Below are positions 54,294 through 63,569 of a DNA stretch of 64,000 nt, one piece after another. Source of the stretch: Lachnospiraceae bacterium (GTDB lineage Bacteria; Bacillota; Clostridia; Lachnospirales; Lachnospiraceae); the NCBI GenBank assembly GCA_017634065.1, contig JAGBOC010000019.1:62001-126000 (forward strand), given 5' to 3'. A program made the position numbers and the translations under genes. Under the pieces are notes generated by a model that searched no databases, was not told the origin of the DNA, and was given only the letters and a program-made list of their open reading frames with translations. Positions within the stretch are counted from its first letter, which is position 1. Each line of letters starts with the position of its first letter.

Positions 54294-54722
54294 ATGACAT
54301 TCGTTCCAAAGGCAGTTGATATTGCCACAAAAAAGTGGTACGTCATTGACTGCGACAATGTTGTTCTTGGAAGACTTGCTACTAAAGCAGCTGAAGTTCT
54401 TCAAGGAAAACATAAAGTTACTTATATGCCAAATGTAGATATGGGTGACTATGTAATAATAGTAAATGCTGAAAAGATTAAGGTAACAGGAAAGAAACTT
54501 GATCAAAAAGTTTATTTCCATCATACTGGTTGGCTTGGTGGAGGTAGATATATCACACTCCGCGAATTAAAAAATAAGTTCCCAGAGAGAGTAGTTGAAT
54601 ATGCTATAAAGGGAATGTTGCCAAAGGGACCTCTCGGCAGACAAATGTACAGAAAGTTATTTGTATATGCTGGACCAGAACACAAACATCAGGCACAAAA
54701 ACCTGAAGCATTAAAGGTATAG
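54294..54722 (+). CDS. rplM: 50S ribosomal protein L13
   Basis: Large-subunit protein of 142 residues from the ATG at 54294, which follows TAAGGAGG by 8 bases. Seen: [47 protein letters not shown] and the L13 signature [21 protein letters not shown]. An in-frame ATG at 54228 would add 22 residues, but it lies in the structured leader and has no ribosome binding site. The rpsI gene follows after 13 bases with AGGAGG. Confidence 0.97.
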   Translation: MTFVPKAVDIATKKWYVIDCDNVVLGRLATKAAEVLQGKHKVTYMPNVDMGDYVIIVNAEKIKVTGKKLDQKVYFHHTGWLGGGRYITLRELKNKFPERVVEYAIKGMLPKGPLGRQMYRKLFVYAGPEHKHQAQKPEALKV

Positions 54723-54735
54723 GAGGAAAGCTCAT

Positions 54736-55134
54736 ATGGCAAAATTAAAAGAAAGATATTACGGAACTGGTAGAAGAAAAAAATCTGTAGCAAGAGTTTA
54801 TCTAATGCCAGGAAAAGGTGAGATAACTATAAATAAAAGATCACTTGATGATTATGTAGGACTTGAGACATTAAAGAAGATAATAAATCAACCTTTTGTA
54901 GCTACTAAAACAGAAGGTAAGTATAATGTTTTAGTCAATGTATATGGTGGTGGCACATCAGGTCAGGCAGGTGCAATAAGACATGGTATAGCAAGAGCTC
55001 TCCTTTCAGTAGACCCTGAATATAGAAAGCTTCTCAAAAAAGAAGGCTACTTAACTCGTGACCCACGTATGAAAGAAAGAAAGAAATATGGCTTGAAATC
55101 AGCAAGAAGAGCACCACAATTCTCAAAGAGATAA
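54736..55134 (+). CDS. rpsI: 30S ribosomal protein S9
   Basis: Small-subunit protein of 132 residues. [40 protein letters not shown] and the extreme C-terminal [16 protein letters not shown], which reaches toward P-site tRNA, are all typical. It is the second gene of the conserved rplM-rpsI pair and is followed by a terminator. Confidence 0.97.
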   Translation: MAKLKERYYGTGRRKKSVARVYLMPGKGEITINKRSLDDYVGLETLKKIINQPFVATKTEGKYNVLVNVYGGGTSGQAGAIRHGIARALLSVDPEYRKLLKKEGYLTRDPRMKERKKYGLKSARRAPQFSKR

Positions 55135-55140
55135 TTCTTA

Positions 55141-55170
55141 TCCCCCTTTTCAAAAAGGGGGTTTTTATTT
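55141..55170 (+). terminator. rho-independent terminator after rpsI
   Basis: Stem CCCCCTTT / AAAGGGGG with a short loop, then a T-rich tail (TTTTTATTT). It ends the ribosomal-protein operon. Confidence 0.93.
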
Positions 55171-55255
55171 AGTACAAAATATGTTAATATATTAGACACA
55201 ATTATAAATTATAATAAAAAGTGATAAATAAATGTGTTATAAAGGAGTATAAGAC

Positions 55256-56146
55256 ATGAAAAAGAGTTTAGTATTAATGTTACTTGGTCTTTGCATTATG
55301 GTGAGTTCGTGCAAGAATAATACGGCTGATAGTAGTGTACTTGAGTCAACGACACCTACTGCAGATGCAGATGGCAATATAGATTTTAATGTAAATATTG
55401 ATGGCGCCGCACTTCATGGGACTATGAATAAAAGCTGGAAGCGTGAGGAACCAACTAAAAAAGAGCAAAGAAACATTGAGCAAATCACTGATATATTTAA
55501 TAGTACTAATCTTGAAGTAAATAGTACACTTTTTGAGTGTCTATATGGAGAAATTGATGGACCAATTAGTGTGTGGAGTTTACTCTATGGAAGAAATGAA
55601 GAGCTACTTGATTATTATGGAATTATAGTAAGAAGCAATGGCAATGATTATGTTTTCCCTGACATCTGCCATGGTAAGAATCCTGTAGTAGATTATAATG
55701 ATAAAAGTGGTACTCTTTTGATAGCAGGAGATGTCATAGAAGGCACAGGTACACATGTTGAAGCATTATATGTTTTAAGTGTCAATAAAAATGGCGAAGT
55801 TACATTTGATAAGATGTTAGATCCATTTGATGTTCAAGAGTATTTTAAGGAACAGGTAAATTATGATGTTGCTGATAATGATATATCACTTAAGATTAAG
55901 AATAAAAGTATTGCTGAAGTTACAAACTCTGAAGATGGACAAGGTCCAATAAGGGGTATCGCTGTCGGGGAACAGATAGCATATGAGTTTGATGAAAATC
56001 ACAATATAAAAGTAAATGTAGTTCCAGGAGTTAAGTTTGGTGTAGGATCAAGTCTATATTATGAAGATATGCCAACACTTTCTGCTGATGTAAAGTATGA
56101 TAATGGTAGTTTTAAATTATCAAATATAAGAATAAATGAAATGTAA
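55256..56146 (+). CDS. putative lipoprotein of unknown function
   Basis: A 296-residue exported lipoprotein. The signal peptide ends in the lipobox IMVSSC with Cys19, followed by a Ser/Thr/Asp-rich linker. The mature domain (~45-296) has beta-rich stretches such as GTLLIAGDVIEGTGTHVEALYV and GQGPIRGIAVGEQIAYEF, but no fold or motif I recognise. AAAGGAG lies 8 bases before the ATG. A TATAAT at 55210-55215 may be its -10, without a clear -35. glmS starts 15 bases after its stop. Confidence 0.8.
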   Translation: MKKSLVLMLLGLCIMVSSCKNNTADSSVLESTTPTADADGNIDFNVNIDGAALHGTMNKSWKREEPTKKEQRNIEQITDIFNSTNLEVNSTLFECLYGEIDGPISVWSLLYGRNEELLDYYGIIVRSNGNDYVFPDICHGKNPVVDYNDKSGTLLIAGDVIEGTGTHVEALYVLSVNKNGEVTFDKMLDPFDVQEYFKEQVNYDVADNDISLKIKNKSIAEVTNSEDGQGPIRGIAVGEQIAYEFDENHNIKVNVVPGVKFGVGSSLYYEDMPTLSADVKYDNGSFKLSNIRINEM

Positions 56147-56161
56147 TAATTAAGGTGAGAT

Positions 56162-57979
56162 ATGTGTGGAATAATTGGCTTTTCAGGAACTGCAGATACA
56201 AAAGATGTAATTCTTGGTGGATTAAAGAGACTTGAATATAGAGGTTATGATTCTGCGGGAATAGCAATTTTAAATAATGACAAGATTAATATGGTTAAAA
56301 CTTCAGGTAAGGTTGACCAATTGATTGAACTTGCTAAAAAAAATGATTCCCTAACTGGAAGTTGTGGTATAGGTCATACAAGATGGGCAACTCATGGAGT
56401 ACCAAGTGATGTCAATGCTCATCCACATATGTCTTCTGATGGTAAATTTGCTATAGTTCATAATGGAATTATTGAAAACTATATAGAAATAAAGAATGAA
56501 CTTACAAGAAAAGGTGTAAAGTTTTTAAGTGACACTGATACAGAAGTTATCGTGCAGTTGCTTGACTACTATTATGATGGAGATCTAAAAAAGACTCTGG
56601 TTAAAGTATCATCAATGATTGAAGGTTCATATGCACTTGGGGTACTCTGCACTGATTTTCCAAATACGATATATGTGGCAAAGGTTTCAAGCCCTTTACT
56701 TATAGGAGTAGGAGTTGGTGAAAATTATTTTGCATCAGACATAACAGCATTTATCAATAAGACAAAAAATGTCATCGATTTGGATGATGGAGAGTTTGCA
56801 GAAATCACTGCGAATAAAGTTTTTATCTTTGATAGTAAACTAAAAGAAATAAAAAAGCAGGAAAGAAAAGTTACTTGGGATGTTACAGCAGCTGAAAAAA
56901 GTGGTTATGAACATTTTATGCTTAAGGAAATTATGGAGCAACCAGCTTCTCTTAAAGCAACTATAGAACCAAGAATAAAAGATAATAAGATTAGTTTTGA
57001 AGAACTGAATATTGATATTAAAAAATATGATAGGATTTTAATCACTGCCTGTGGGTCGGCTTATTATGCAGGATGTGTAGGTAGAGATATAATTGAAAAG
57101 GTTTGCAACATACCAGTTTACACTGAAGTGGCAAGTGAGTTCAGATATAGAAATCCTATAATTGATGAGAAAACACTAGTCATAGCAATAAGCCAATCAG
57201 GCGAGACAGCAGATACAATCGCAGCAATCAAAGAAGCAAAAAGCAAATCATCTGATGTAGTTGCTATAGTAAATGTAGTAGGTAGTGCCATAGCTAAACT
57301 TGCAGATTATACTATATACACTTGGGCTGGTCCAGAGATTGCAGTTGCTACAACAAAAGGCTATACAACGCAAGTTGCCATTTTATATATGTTTGCCATT
57401 TGGGCAGCACATAAGTTGGAAAAAATAAATGATGATACATTTGCAAGTCTCACAAAAGATATAAAGAGTTTACCAGAGAGAGCACAGCGTACATTAGACT
57501 TAAATACGAGAGTAAAAAAATTAGCAGATAAGTATTATGAAAAGAAATCGGTGTTCTTTATTGGTAGGTATTTAGACTATGCAGTGTGCTTGGAAGGTTC
57601 GCTTAAGTTAAAAGAGATTTCATATATACATTCAGAAGCATATCCTGCAGGAGAACTTAAACATGGAACTATTGCTCTTATAGAAAAGGGAAGACTTGTT
57701 GTAGCAGTATGTTGCTATGAGCCATTACTTGATAAGATAATATCAAATATTCAGCAAGTAAAGGCAAGAGGTGCGCAGGTTCTTGCTCTTGCTGTAGAGG
57801 GAAATAAAAAAATATTTACAGAGTCTGATGATGTGCTACTTGTTCCTAAAACAAATGAATTGTTTATGGCAGTGATGGAAATAATACCACTTCAACTTTT
57901 TGCATACTATGTGGCAAAGAAGAATGGTTGTGACATCGATAAACCAAAGAATCTTGCAAAGTCTGTGACAGTAGAATAA
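56162..57979 (+). CDS. glmS: glutamine-fructose-6-phosphate aminotransferase (isomerizing)
   Basis: Makes glucosamine-6-phosphate from fructose-6-phosphate and glutamine, the entry to UDP-GlcNAc. The N-terminal glutaminase domain has nucleophile Cys2 (Cys1 after Met removal; MCGIIGFSGT), LEYRGYDSAGIAI, HTRWATHG and HNGIIENY. The C-terminal double SIS isomerase domain contains TACGSAYYAG, ISQSGETADTIAAI, TKGYTTQVA and EAYPAGELKHGTIALIE, and the end (KPKNLAKSVTVE) is standard. Length 605 residues. No glmS-ribozyme-like leader is visible in the 15-base gap before it; a lipoprotein gene lies directly upstream. Confidence 0.97.
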   Translation: MCGIIGFSGTADTKDVILGGLKRLEYRGYDSAGIAILNNDKINMVKTSGKVDQLIELAKKNDSLTGSCGIGHTRWATHGVPSDVNAHPHMSSDGKFAIVHNGIIENYIEIKNELTRKGVKFLSDTDTEVIVQLLDYYYDGDLKKTLVKVSSMIEGSYALGVLCTDFPNTIYVAKVSSPLLIGVGVGENYFASDITAFINKTKNVIDLDDGEFAEITANKVFIFDSKLKEIKKQERKVTWDVTAAEKSGYEHFMLKEIMEQPASLKATIEPRIKDNKISFEELNIDIKKYDRILITACGSAYYAGCVGRDIIEKVCNIPVYTEVASEFRYRNPIIDEKTLVIAISQSGETADTIAAIKEAKSKSSDVVAIVNVVGSAIAKLADYTIYTWAGPEIAVATTKGYTTQVAILYMFAIWAAHKLEKINDDTFASLTKDIKSLPERAQRTLDLNTRVKKLADKYYEKKSVFFIGRYLDYAVCLEGSLKLKEISYIHSEAYPAGELKHGTIALIEKGRLVVAVCCYEPLLDKIISNIQQVKARGAQVLALAVEGNKKIFTESDDVLLVPKTNELFMAVMEIIPLQLFAYYVAKKNGCDIDKPKNLAKSVTVE

Positions 57980-58004
57980 AATTTGTGTGAAAGGAAATTA
58001 GATT

Positions 58005-60578
58005 GTGAGAAAGTTTTTGGTAGAAGGTATGAGTTGTGCTGCATGTCAAGCGAGAGTAGAAAATGCAGTTAGCAAAATAGATGGTGTCACATCTTGCACC
58101 GTATCGCTTCTCACAAACTCTATGAGTGTTGAGGGCGATGCAAGTGATGCTTCAATTATAAAAGCAGTGGTAGATGCTGGTTATGGAGCAAAATCATTTA
58201 ATGACAAATCTAATTCAAATGTAGCTACTGACCCTGAAGAACAGTTAAAAGATTATGAAACACCGAAATTGATTAGAAGGCTTGTACTTTCTGCCTTCTT
58301 TTTGATTGTCCTTATGTATATAACTATGGGTCATAATATGCTAGGGCTTCCTCTACCATCATTTTTTGAAAATAATTATATCGCTCTTGGCATAACCCAG
58401 ATGCTTTTTGCTGCTATAGTGATGATTATAAATCAAAAGTTTTTTGTGAGCGGTTTCAAATCAAGCATGCATCTTGCACCAAATATGGATACACTTGTGG
58501 CACTTGGTTCGCTTGTGTCATTCATATGGAGTTTATCTGTCTTATATAAAATATGCGGGATGATGGTAATGGGTGCTGATAGTACTTCCATAATGCATAT
58601 TTATCATAATGAACTTTATTTTGAATCAGCAGCAATGATTCCTTGTCTTATCACAGTTGGTAAGACTCTTGAAGCAATGTCAAAAGGAAGGACAACGAAT
58701 GCTCTAAAATCTCTTATGAAACTTGCACCGAAGGAAGCTTTAATCATAGTTAATGGTGTTGAAAAAGAAGTTAAGATAGATGAAGTAAAGATAGGTGACA
58801 TTTTTAAGGTTTTGCCTGGCCAAAATATTCCTGTAGATGGAAAAGTGATAGATGGTGTGTCAGCAGTAAATGAATCAACACTCACAGGGGAATCAATACC
58901 TGTTGATAAGGCAATCGGTGATAAGGTATCCGCTGCAACTACAAATGAATCTGGAGTTTTAATCTGTCAAGCAGAGAGAGTTGGAAATGATACAACCATT
59001 AGTCAGATAATCAGTATGGTATCTGATGCAGCAGCAACAAAGGCACCGATAGCAAGAATCGCTGATAAAGTGTCTGCTGTGTTTGTACCAGCAGTTATAC
59101 TTATAGCACTTATAGTGACATTACTTTGGATTTTAGTTGGAAGACAAGATTTAAGTTTCGCACTTGCAAGAGGGATATCAGTTCTCGTGATTTCTTGTCC
59201 TTGTGCTCTTGGTCTTGCTACTCCAGTAGCGATAATGGTTGGAAATGGTATAGGGGCAAAGAATGGAATATTATTTAAGACAAGTGAGGCACTTGAAGAA
59301 CTTGGCAAAATAAATATTATTGCCTTTGACAAGACAGGAACTATAACAAAGGGTGAGCCAAAAGTTACTGATGAGTATGCGTTAGATGTAAGTGACAAAG
59401 AAAGATTTGACAATGAACTGATACGAACTGCCTACGCACTTGAAAAGAACTCTGAACATCCACTTGCGAAAGCAATTATCAACTATGTCGAAAGTGACCA
59501 AGATGCAAAATCATTTTTCAATAAATCTTATGACATAGCAACTGATTTTAAGGTTTTCCCAGGCAATGGTCTTACTGGAAAGATAGGTAAGAGCATAGTT
59601 AATGCTGGTAGTATGTCATTTATAAAGACACTTATAAAACTTGATGATAAAGTTATAAGTAAAGCAGAAGAATATGCAATTGATGGCAAGACTCCGATTT
59701 TCTTTGAGAAGGATGGCAGACTTCTTGGCATAATCGCTGTGGCTGATGTGGTAAAGGAAGATTCTGCAAAAGGCATATCTGAAATAAAAAAACTTGGTAT
59801 AGAATCAACTATGCTAACTGGTGATAATGAGAAAACTGCAAATGCGATAGCAAAAGTTGCAGGGGTAAAAAATGTGATAGCAGGAGTTTTACCAGATGGA
59901 AAAGAAAGTGTCATAAATAAATTAAAGGAACACGGGAAAGTTGCCATGGTTGGAGATGGTATAAATGATGCTCCAGCACTTGTGAGAGCTGACATTGGTA
60001 TCGCAATAGGTGTAGGTACGGATGTGGCAATAGATAGTGCAGACATTGTGCTTATGAATAGTAAACTTACAGATGTGTCAGCAGCTATTCGACTTAGTAA
60101 GGAAACATTTAGAAATATATGTGAAAATCTTTTCTGGGCATTTTTCTATAATGTCATTTGTATACCACTTGCAGCAGGAGTTTTTCCTTATAAGATGAAT
60201 CCAATGGTTGCTGCAGCAGCGATGAGTTTATCAAGTTTTACTGTATGTACCAATTCACTCAGGCTTAATTTATTTGATATACATAATGATAAGGCATTTG
60301 CAAAATTATCTAATGTAAAATTAAACATAGAGCAAGAATTCAAGACAAATGGAAAAGGAGAAAGTAGTATGACTAAAATAGTAAAAATAGAAGGTATGAT
60401 GTGCCCACATTGTGAAGCGACTGTGAAGAAAGTATTTGAAGCAAATGCGAAAGTAGCTGGTGCAGAGGTCTCACATCAAAATGGAACTGCGAAATTAAAT
60501 CTTAAAGAAGATATGACAGAGAACGAGATTAAAGAGATAGTAGAAAATGCAGGTTATAAATATTTAAGTCTAAAGTAA
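58005..60578 (+). CDS. copA: copper-translocating P1B-type ATPase with N- and C-terminal HMA domains
   Basis: Copper(I) exporter of 857 residues. The N-terminal HMA domain has Cys11/Cys14 in GMSCAACQARVE. P-type core: actuator TLTGESIPVDK, membrane metal site CPC near 399-401 (ISCPCALGLATPVA), phosphorylated Asp in FDKTGTITKGEP near 442, nucleotide-binding SEHPLAKAI and hinge VGDGINDAPALVRAD. After the last transmembrane segment a linker leads to a second HMA domain (residues 789-857) with Cys800/Cys803 in GMMCPHCEATVKK. The start is GTG at 58005 with AAGGA upstream. Its C-terminal domain may also be made separately (see 60369). Confidence 0.95.
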   Translation: MRKFLVEGMSCAACQARVENAVSKIDGVTSCTVSLLTNSMSVEGDASDASIIKAVVDAGYGAKSFNDKSNSNVATDPEEQLKDYETPKLIRRLVLSAFFLIVLMYITMGHNMLGLPLPSFFENNYIALGITQMLFAAIVMIINQKFFVSGFKSSMHLAPNMDTLVALGSLVSFIWSLSVLYKICGMMVMGADSTSIMHIYHNELYFESAAMIPCLITVGKTLEAMSKGRTTNALKSLMKLAPKEALIIVNGVEKEVKIDEVKIGDIFKVLPGQNIPVDGKVIDGVSAVNESTLTGESIPVDKAIGDKVSAATTNESGVLICQAERVGNDTTISQIISMVSDAAATKAPIARIADKVSAVFVPAVILIALIVTLLWILVGRQDLSFALARGISVLVISCPCALGLATPVAIMVGNGIGAKNGILFKTSEALEELGKINIIAFDKTGTITKGEPKVTDEYALDVSDKERFDNELIRTAYALEKNSEHPLAKAIINYVESDQDAKSFFNKSYDIATDFKVFPGNGLTGKIGKSIVNAGSMSFIKTLIKLDDKVISKAEEYAIDGKTPIFFEKDGRLLGIIAVADVVKEDSAKGISEIKKLGIESTMLTGDNEKTANAIAKVAGVKNVIAGVLPDGKESVINKLKEHGKVAMVGDGINDAPALVRADIGIAIGVGTDVAIDSADIVLMNSKLTDVSAAIRLSKETFRNICENLFWAFFYNVICIPLAAGVFPYKMNPMVAAAAMSLSSFTVCTNSLRLNLFDIHNDKAFAKLSNVKLNIEQEFKTNGKGESSMTKIVKIEGMMCPHCEATVKKVFEANAKVAGAEVSHQNGTAKLNLKEDMTENEIKEIVENAGYKYLSLK
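60353..60360 (+). promoter_or_regulatory. internal Shine-Dalgarno inside copA
   Basis: AAAAGGAG is followed by 8 bases and an ATG (60369) in the same frame as copA, exactly at the start of the C-terminal HMA domain. It is better than the ribosome binding sites of many authentic starts in the window. Confidence 0.7.
60369..60578 (+). CDS. possible internally initiated CopZ-like copper chaperone (in frame within copA)
   Basis: Initiation at the internal ATG would give a 69-residue stand-alone HMA protein (TKIVKIEGMMCPHCEATV at its start, metal cysteines at positions 12 and 15), the size and layout of CopZ chaperones. The upstream Shine-Dalgarno is strong and well spaced. E. coli is known to make a CopZ-like fragment from copA by ribosomal frameshifting; here the route would be internal initiation from the C-terminal domain. 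It could equally be the trace of a gene fusion, with the old start retained by chance. Confidence 0.5.
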   Translation: MTKIVKIEGMMCPHCEATVKKVFEANAKVAGAEVSHQNGTAKLNLKEDMTENEIKEIVENAGYKYLSLK

Positions 60579-60586
60579 GTAATCTG

Positions 60587-62302
60587 ATGAAAGGCATAAA
60601 GAAAATATTATTAGTAAGTTTATCATTATTATTATTTGCGTGTAAAAATGATGCCGTTAAAGTAGATGAAAGTGTGGCAGATAAAGAACTTGTATCAGCT
60701 GGGACTGATGAAAGTTGGTATAAGGGTTACAGAGTGATAACTTTTGGAAAGTTTGAGCAGGATGCAAATGAAAAAAATGGTAAAGAAAGTATATCTTGGA
60801 TAATTCTTGAAGACACAGGTAAGGATCGACTTTTGATTAGCAAAGATGTTTTATATGCTATGCCATATGATGATGATATAACTTTAGTTGGAGAGGATTT
60901 TAACAAGTACTGGGAAAAATCTTCTATTAGGAAATGGCTAAATGAAGAGTTCTATAATGAATCATTTAGTGAAGAAGAAAAAAAGTATGTATTAAACAGT
61001 GATGTAAGAAATGATTCTGTTTTTGGTATAAATAATAGTCAAGAATCAGTATATGCAGGTGCAGATACGGTAGATAAGGTGTATATATTGTCTGATGATG
61101 AATTGAGAGAGTATTTTGGTCTTGAACAAGACCGCAGGAGTGAAAATTATCAGGCAAGACCAAGTAATTTTGCTAAAAAGATTTTGGATGAAGAAAAAGG
61201 TAAAGAACAACTTGCAGTGTGGCATAAAGAACAAGACTATGAAGCAGAGTATGATGAATATGCAGAATATTGGGTAAGGTCATATGTTGGGTTTTCATCA
61301 ATGAGTGCAAATGAGTATTATACTGAAGTAGTGGATAAGAGAGGACATGCTTCAAGTCGTGGTTTTACATACTATGTATCTAAAATTGATAAAAATGATG
61401 GCACTACAAAAAGTAGATTTTATAGTAGAGGTGTAAGACCTGTTATAAGAATTGCAGGGACATTTAAGAATGATGAAAATGTAAAGTCAGTGACGGAAGA
61501 GTTGCCAGTTAAATATAACATAAAAAGAATAAATGAGGCACACACTATAGCCTCTTATGACAAGAGTAAAACATACGAAAGTTTAGACACAGTAACTCTT
61601 GGCTCCTATGAGCAAGATAATATAGCTTCAAATGGTAAAGAAGAAATAGAATGGTTTGTACTTAAAAAGGAAGATGGGAAAGCATTACTACTTAGCAAAT
61701 ATATTTTGGACTACATAGAGTATAGTAATGTTCTTGGAGATGTAGTTGTCTGGGAAAATTGTATGCTACGAGCGTGGGCAAATCATGAGTTCTATGATGC
61801 ATCTTTTGGTGGAAAGGAAAAAGTTTTAATATTATCAAGTAAAATCAAAAACTATGACAACCCAGTGTATGGAAGTTCTTCGGGACCAGAAACTATTGAT
61901 AAAGTATTTGTCCCAAGTATTGATGAATTATTGGAGACATTTTCTATAGATTATGATGATTGTATAAAAGAGTCATATTTTGATCAAAAGATAATAGATG
62001 ATAATAGACTTCTGACAGTATACACAGATTATGCACTAAATAAATATAGAAAAGAAAAAAGCAATATGGAGGCAACAACTCTTCCGGATTTTTGGTTGAG
62101 AAATCAAGGTAGATGTGGTGAAGAAATAAATGGTAGATCAAATAATGCTATGACTGCAAGACAAACTATAGATTTACTTGGGAAGCCTTATGATATTTTC
62201 AAGTTTTCAAGTAATTCTGATAAAACAGTATCAACAAATCCCAAACTTGGATTTAGACCTTGTATATGGGTGGACTTAAGTGTTATAAATGAGTATGAGT
62301 AA
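60587..62302 (+). CDS. lipoprotein with two DUF6273-like domains
   Basis: A 571-residue lipoprotein with lipobox LLLFAC, Cys19. Two related units follow. The first (~48-300) opens RVITFGKFEQDANEKNGKES and has ISWIILE, LLISKDVLYAMPYDDD and SSIRKWLNEEFYNESFSEEEK. The second (~343-570) opens TVTLGSYEQDNIASNGKEE and has IEWFVLK, LLLSKYILDYIEYS and LRAWANHEFYDASFGGKEK. Each ends with a GVRPVIRIAG / GFRPCIWVDL strand. This pattern is what I know as DUF6273, common in Clostridia surface proteins and of unknown function. It starts 8 bases after copA. Confidence 0.8.
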   Translation: MKGIKKILLVSLSLLLFACKNDAVKVDESVADKELVSAGTDESWYKGYRVITFGKFEQDANEKNGKESISWIILEDTGKDRLLISKDVLYAMPYDDDITLVGEDFNKYWEKSSIRKWLNEEFYNESFSEEEKKYVLNSDVRNDSVFGINNSQESVYAGADTVDKVYILSDDELREYFGLEQDRRSENYQARPSNFAKKILDEEKGKEQLAVWHKEQDYEAEYDEYAEYWVRSYVGFSSMSANEYYTEVVDKRGHASSRGFTYYVSKIDKNDGTTKSRFYSRGVRPVIRIAGTFKNDENVKSVTEELPVKYNIKRINEAHTIASYDKSKTYESLDTVTLGSYEQDNIASNGKEEIEWFVLKKEDGKALLLSKYILDYIEYSNVLGDVVVWENCMLRAWANHEFYDASFGGKEKVLILSSKIKNYDNPVYGSSSGPETIDKVFVPSIDELLETFSIDYDDCIKESYFDQKIIDDNRLLTVYTDYALNKYRKEKSNMEATTLPDFWLRNQGRCGEEINGRSNNAMTARQTIDLLGKPYDIFKFSSNSDKTVSTNPKLGFRPCIWVDLSVINEYE

Positions 62303-62322
62303 GGAATGCCTAAAGTAATATT

Positions 62323-62351
62323 TTGCTTTATTATAACAAATGGTGTATAAT
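62323..62351 (+). promoter_or_regulatory. promoter before the SGNH-like gene
   Basis: -35 TTGCTT (62323-62328), 17-base spacer, -10 TATAAT (62346-62351). Predicted start near 62358, leaving a ~30-base AT-rich leader with no Shine-Dalgarno. Confidence 0.65.
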
Positions 62352-62387
62352 TAATATATTATAAGTAATTTATATATAAGTATTTAG

Positions 62388-63059
62388 ATGATAAAGAATA
62401 TTTTTAAAACTTTATTTTGCATAATGCTAATATTACTACTTAAGGTTTATTGCTATGCAGAAGCAGATATTATAATACGAACTCCGGATCAGGATTTTTT
62501 TTCTGGTATCGGACCTGGTTTTGCTACCGATATGGCTGTAGCAGGAGATTCCTATGCTCAACATTTTTATAATGATGAGAAAAATAAAGACATAAAACTC
62601 TATGGTTATTTCAATGAAGGATATACACTTGAAATGAATAAGATGACCCTGAAAAATGCTTTTTATTCTGACCATAAGGTTGTATTCTTATCAATAAGTG
62701 TGAATGATAGACATAGAAGCACTCATCCAAGTGAGTTTGAGAATGAACTTCGAGAACTTTTTGATATAGCAGTTAGGACCAAGAAAATTGTGATAGTTCA
62801 TTCATATATGTATTATGATTTAGCGAGTATGCCTGTATATCCATATTCTACATTTGAATATGATTCTATGATAAGAAAGTTAATCCTTGAGTATGACAAT
62901 GTGTACTATATAGATATGAGTGATTGCACCGGAGTCGAGTATATGTTATCGGATGGGATTCATTACAATAAAAAGTTTAATGATGAAATGTATAAAAGAC
63001 TGAGTACAATGATTGAAATGATAAGGAATAATATTTATGAACAGCGAAAAACTGACTAG
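62388..63059 (+). CDS. secreted SGNH-hydrolase-like protein
   Basis: A 223-residue exported protein with a signal peptide at ~1-24 (FKTLFCIMLILLLKVYCYA). The fold looks like an SGNH/GDSL esterase: block I VAGDSYAQHF with Ser near 53, block III SISVNDRHRS with the Asn-Asp pair, and block V SDGIHYNKKFND with the Asp-x2-His pair near 185-188. Such enzymes deacylate or modify surface glycans and lipids. The Asp/His block and strand order are convincing, but the substrate is unknown. There is no Shine-Dalgarno before the ATG. Its end overlaps greA by 23 bases. Confidence 0.75.
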   Translation: MIKNIFKTLFCIMLILLLKVYCYAEADIIIRTPDQDFFSGIGPGFATDMAVAGDSYAQHFYNDEKNKDIKLYGYFNEGYTLEMNKMTLKNAFYSDHKVVFLSISVNDRHRSTHPSEFENELRELFDIAVRTKKIVIVHSYMYYDLASMPVYPYSTFEYDSMIRKLILEYDNVYYIDMSDCTGVEYMLSDGIHYNKKFNDEMYKRLSTMIEMIRNNIYEQRKTD

Positions 63060-63555
63060 GGCAGATGTAAAAAAAATACAAGATGAGATACTTGAGAGAA
63101 AAACTGTCCTTAGACCTAAAATATTAGAAGATGTTAAGACAGCAAGAGCACAAGGTGATCTTTCTGAAAACTTTGAATACTATGCAGCACGTAAAGCAAA
63201 TAGAGAAAATAATTCAAGAATCGAATATCTTGAGAAGATGCTCAAATACGCTACAATCATAGAAGAGGATAGTAATGGTGGAGTTAGTCTCAATAATACT
63301 GTAAAAGTCAAATTTGTTGAAGAAGGTGTAGATGAAGTATCTTGGGAAGAAGATACTTACAAGATAGTAACTTCTATAAGAGCAGACTCAATGAAAAATA
63401 AAGTTAGTATCGAGTCTCCACTTGGCAAAGCACTTCTCTCACACAAGGTAGACGAATTAGTAAAGGTTGAACTTGAGAATGGTTCAAGTTATGAATTAAA
63501 AATCATTGAAATCGACACTACAACAGATGGCGATGATGACATAAAAGCTTTTTAA
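63037..63555 (+). CDS. greA: transcription elongation factor GreA
   Basis: Rescues backtracked RNA polymerase by stimulating transcript cleavage. The N-terminal coiled coil contains ILEDVKTARAQGDLSENFEYYAARKANRENNSRI, with the acidic tip residues in DLSENFEY. The C-terminal FKBP-like domain has SIESPLGKALLSHKVDELV. Length 172 residues, slightly longer than usual because of an acidic tail. The start lies within the end of the SGNH-like gene. glyS follows 14 bases after the stop. Confidence 0.95.
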   Translation: MNSEKLTRADVKKIQDEILERKTVLRPKILEDVKTARAQGDLSENFEYYAARKANRENNSRIEYLEKMLKYATIIEEDSNGGVSLNNTVKVKFVEEGVDEVSWEEDTYKIVTSIRADSMKNKVSIESPLGKALLSHKVDELVKVELENGSSYELKIIEIDTTTDGDDDIKAF

Positions 63556-63569
63556 GGATGGTGATAGAT

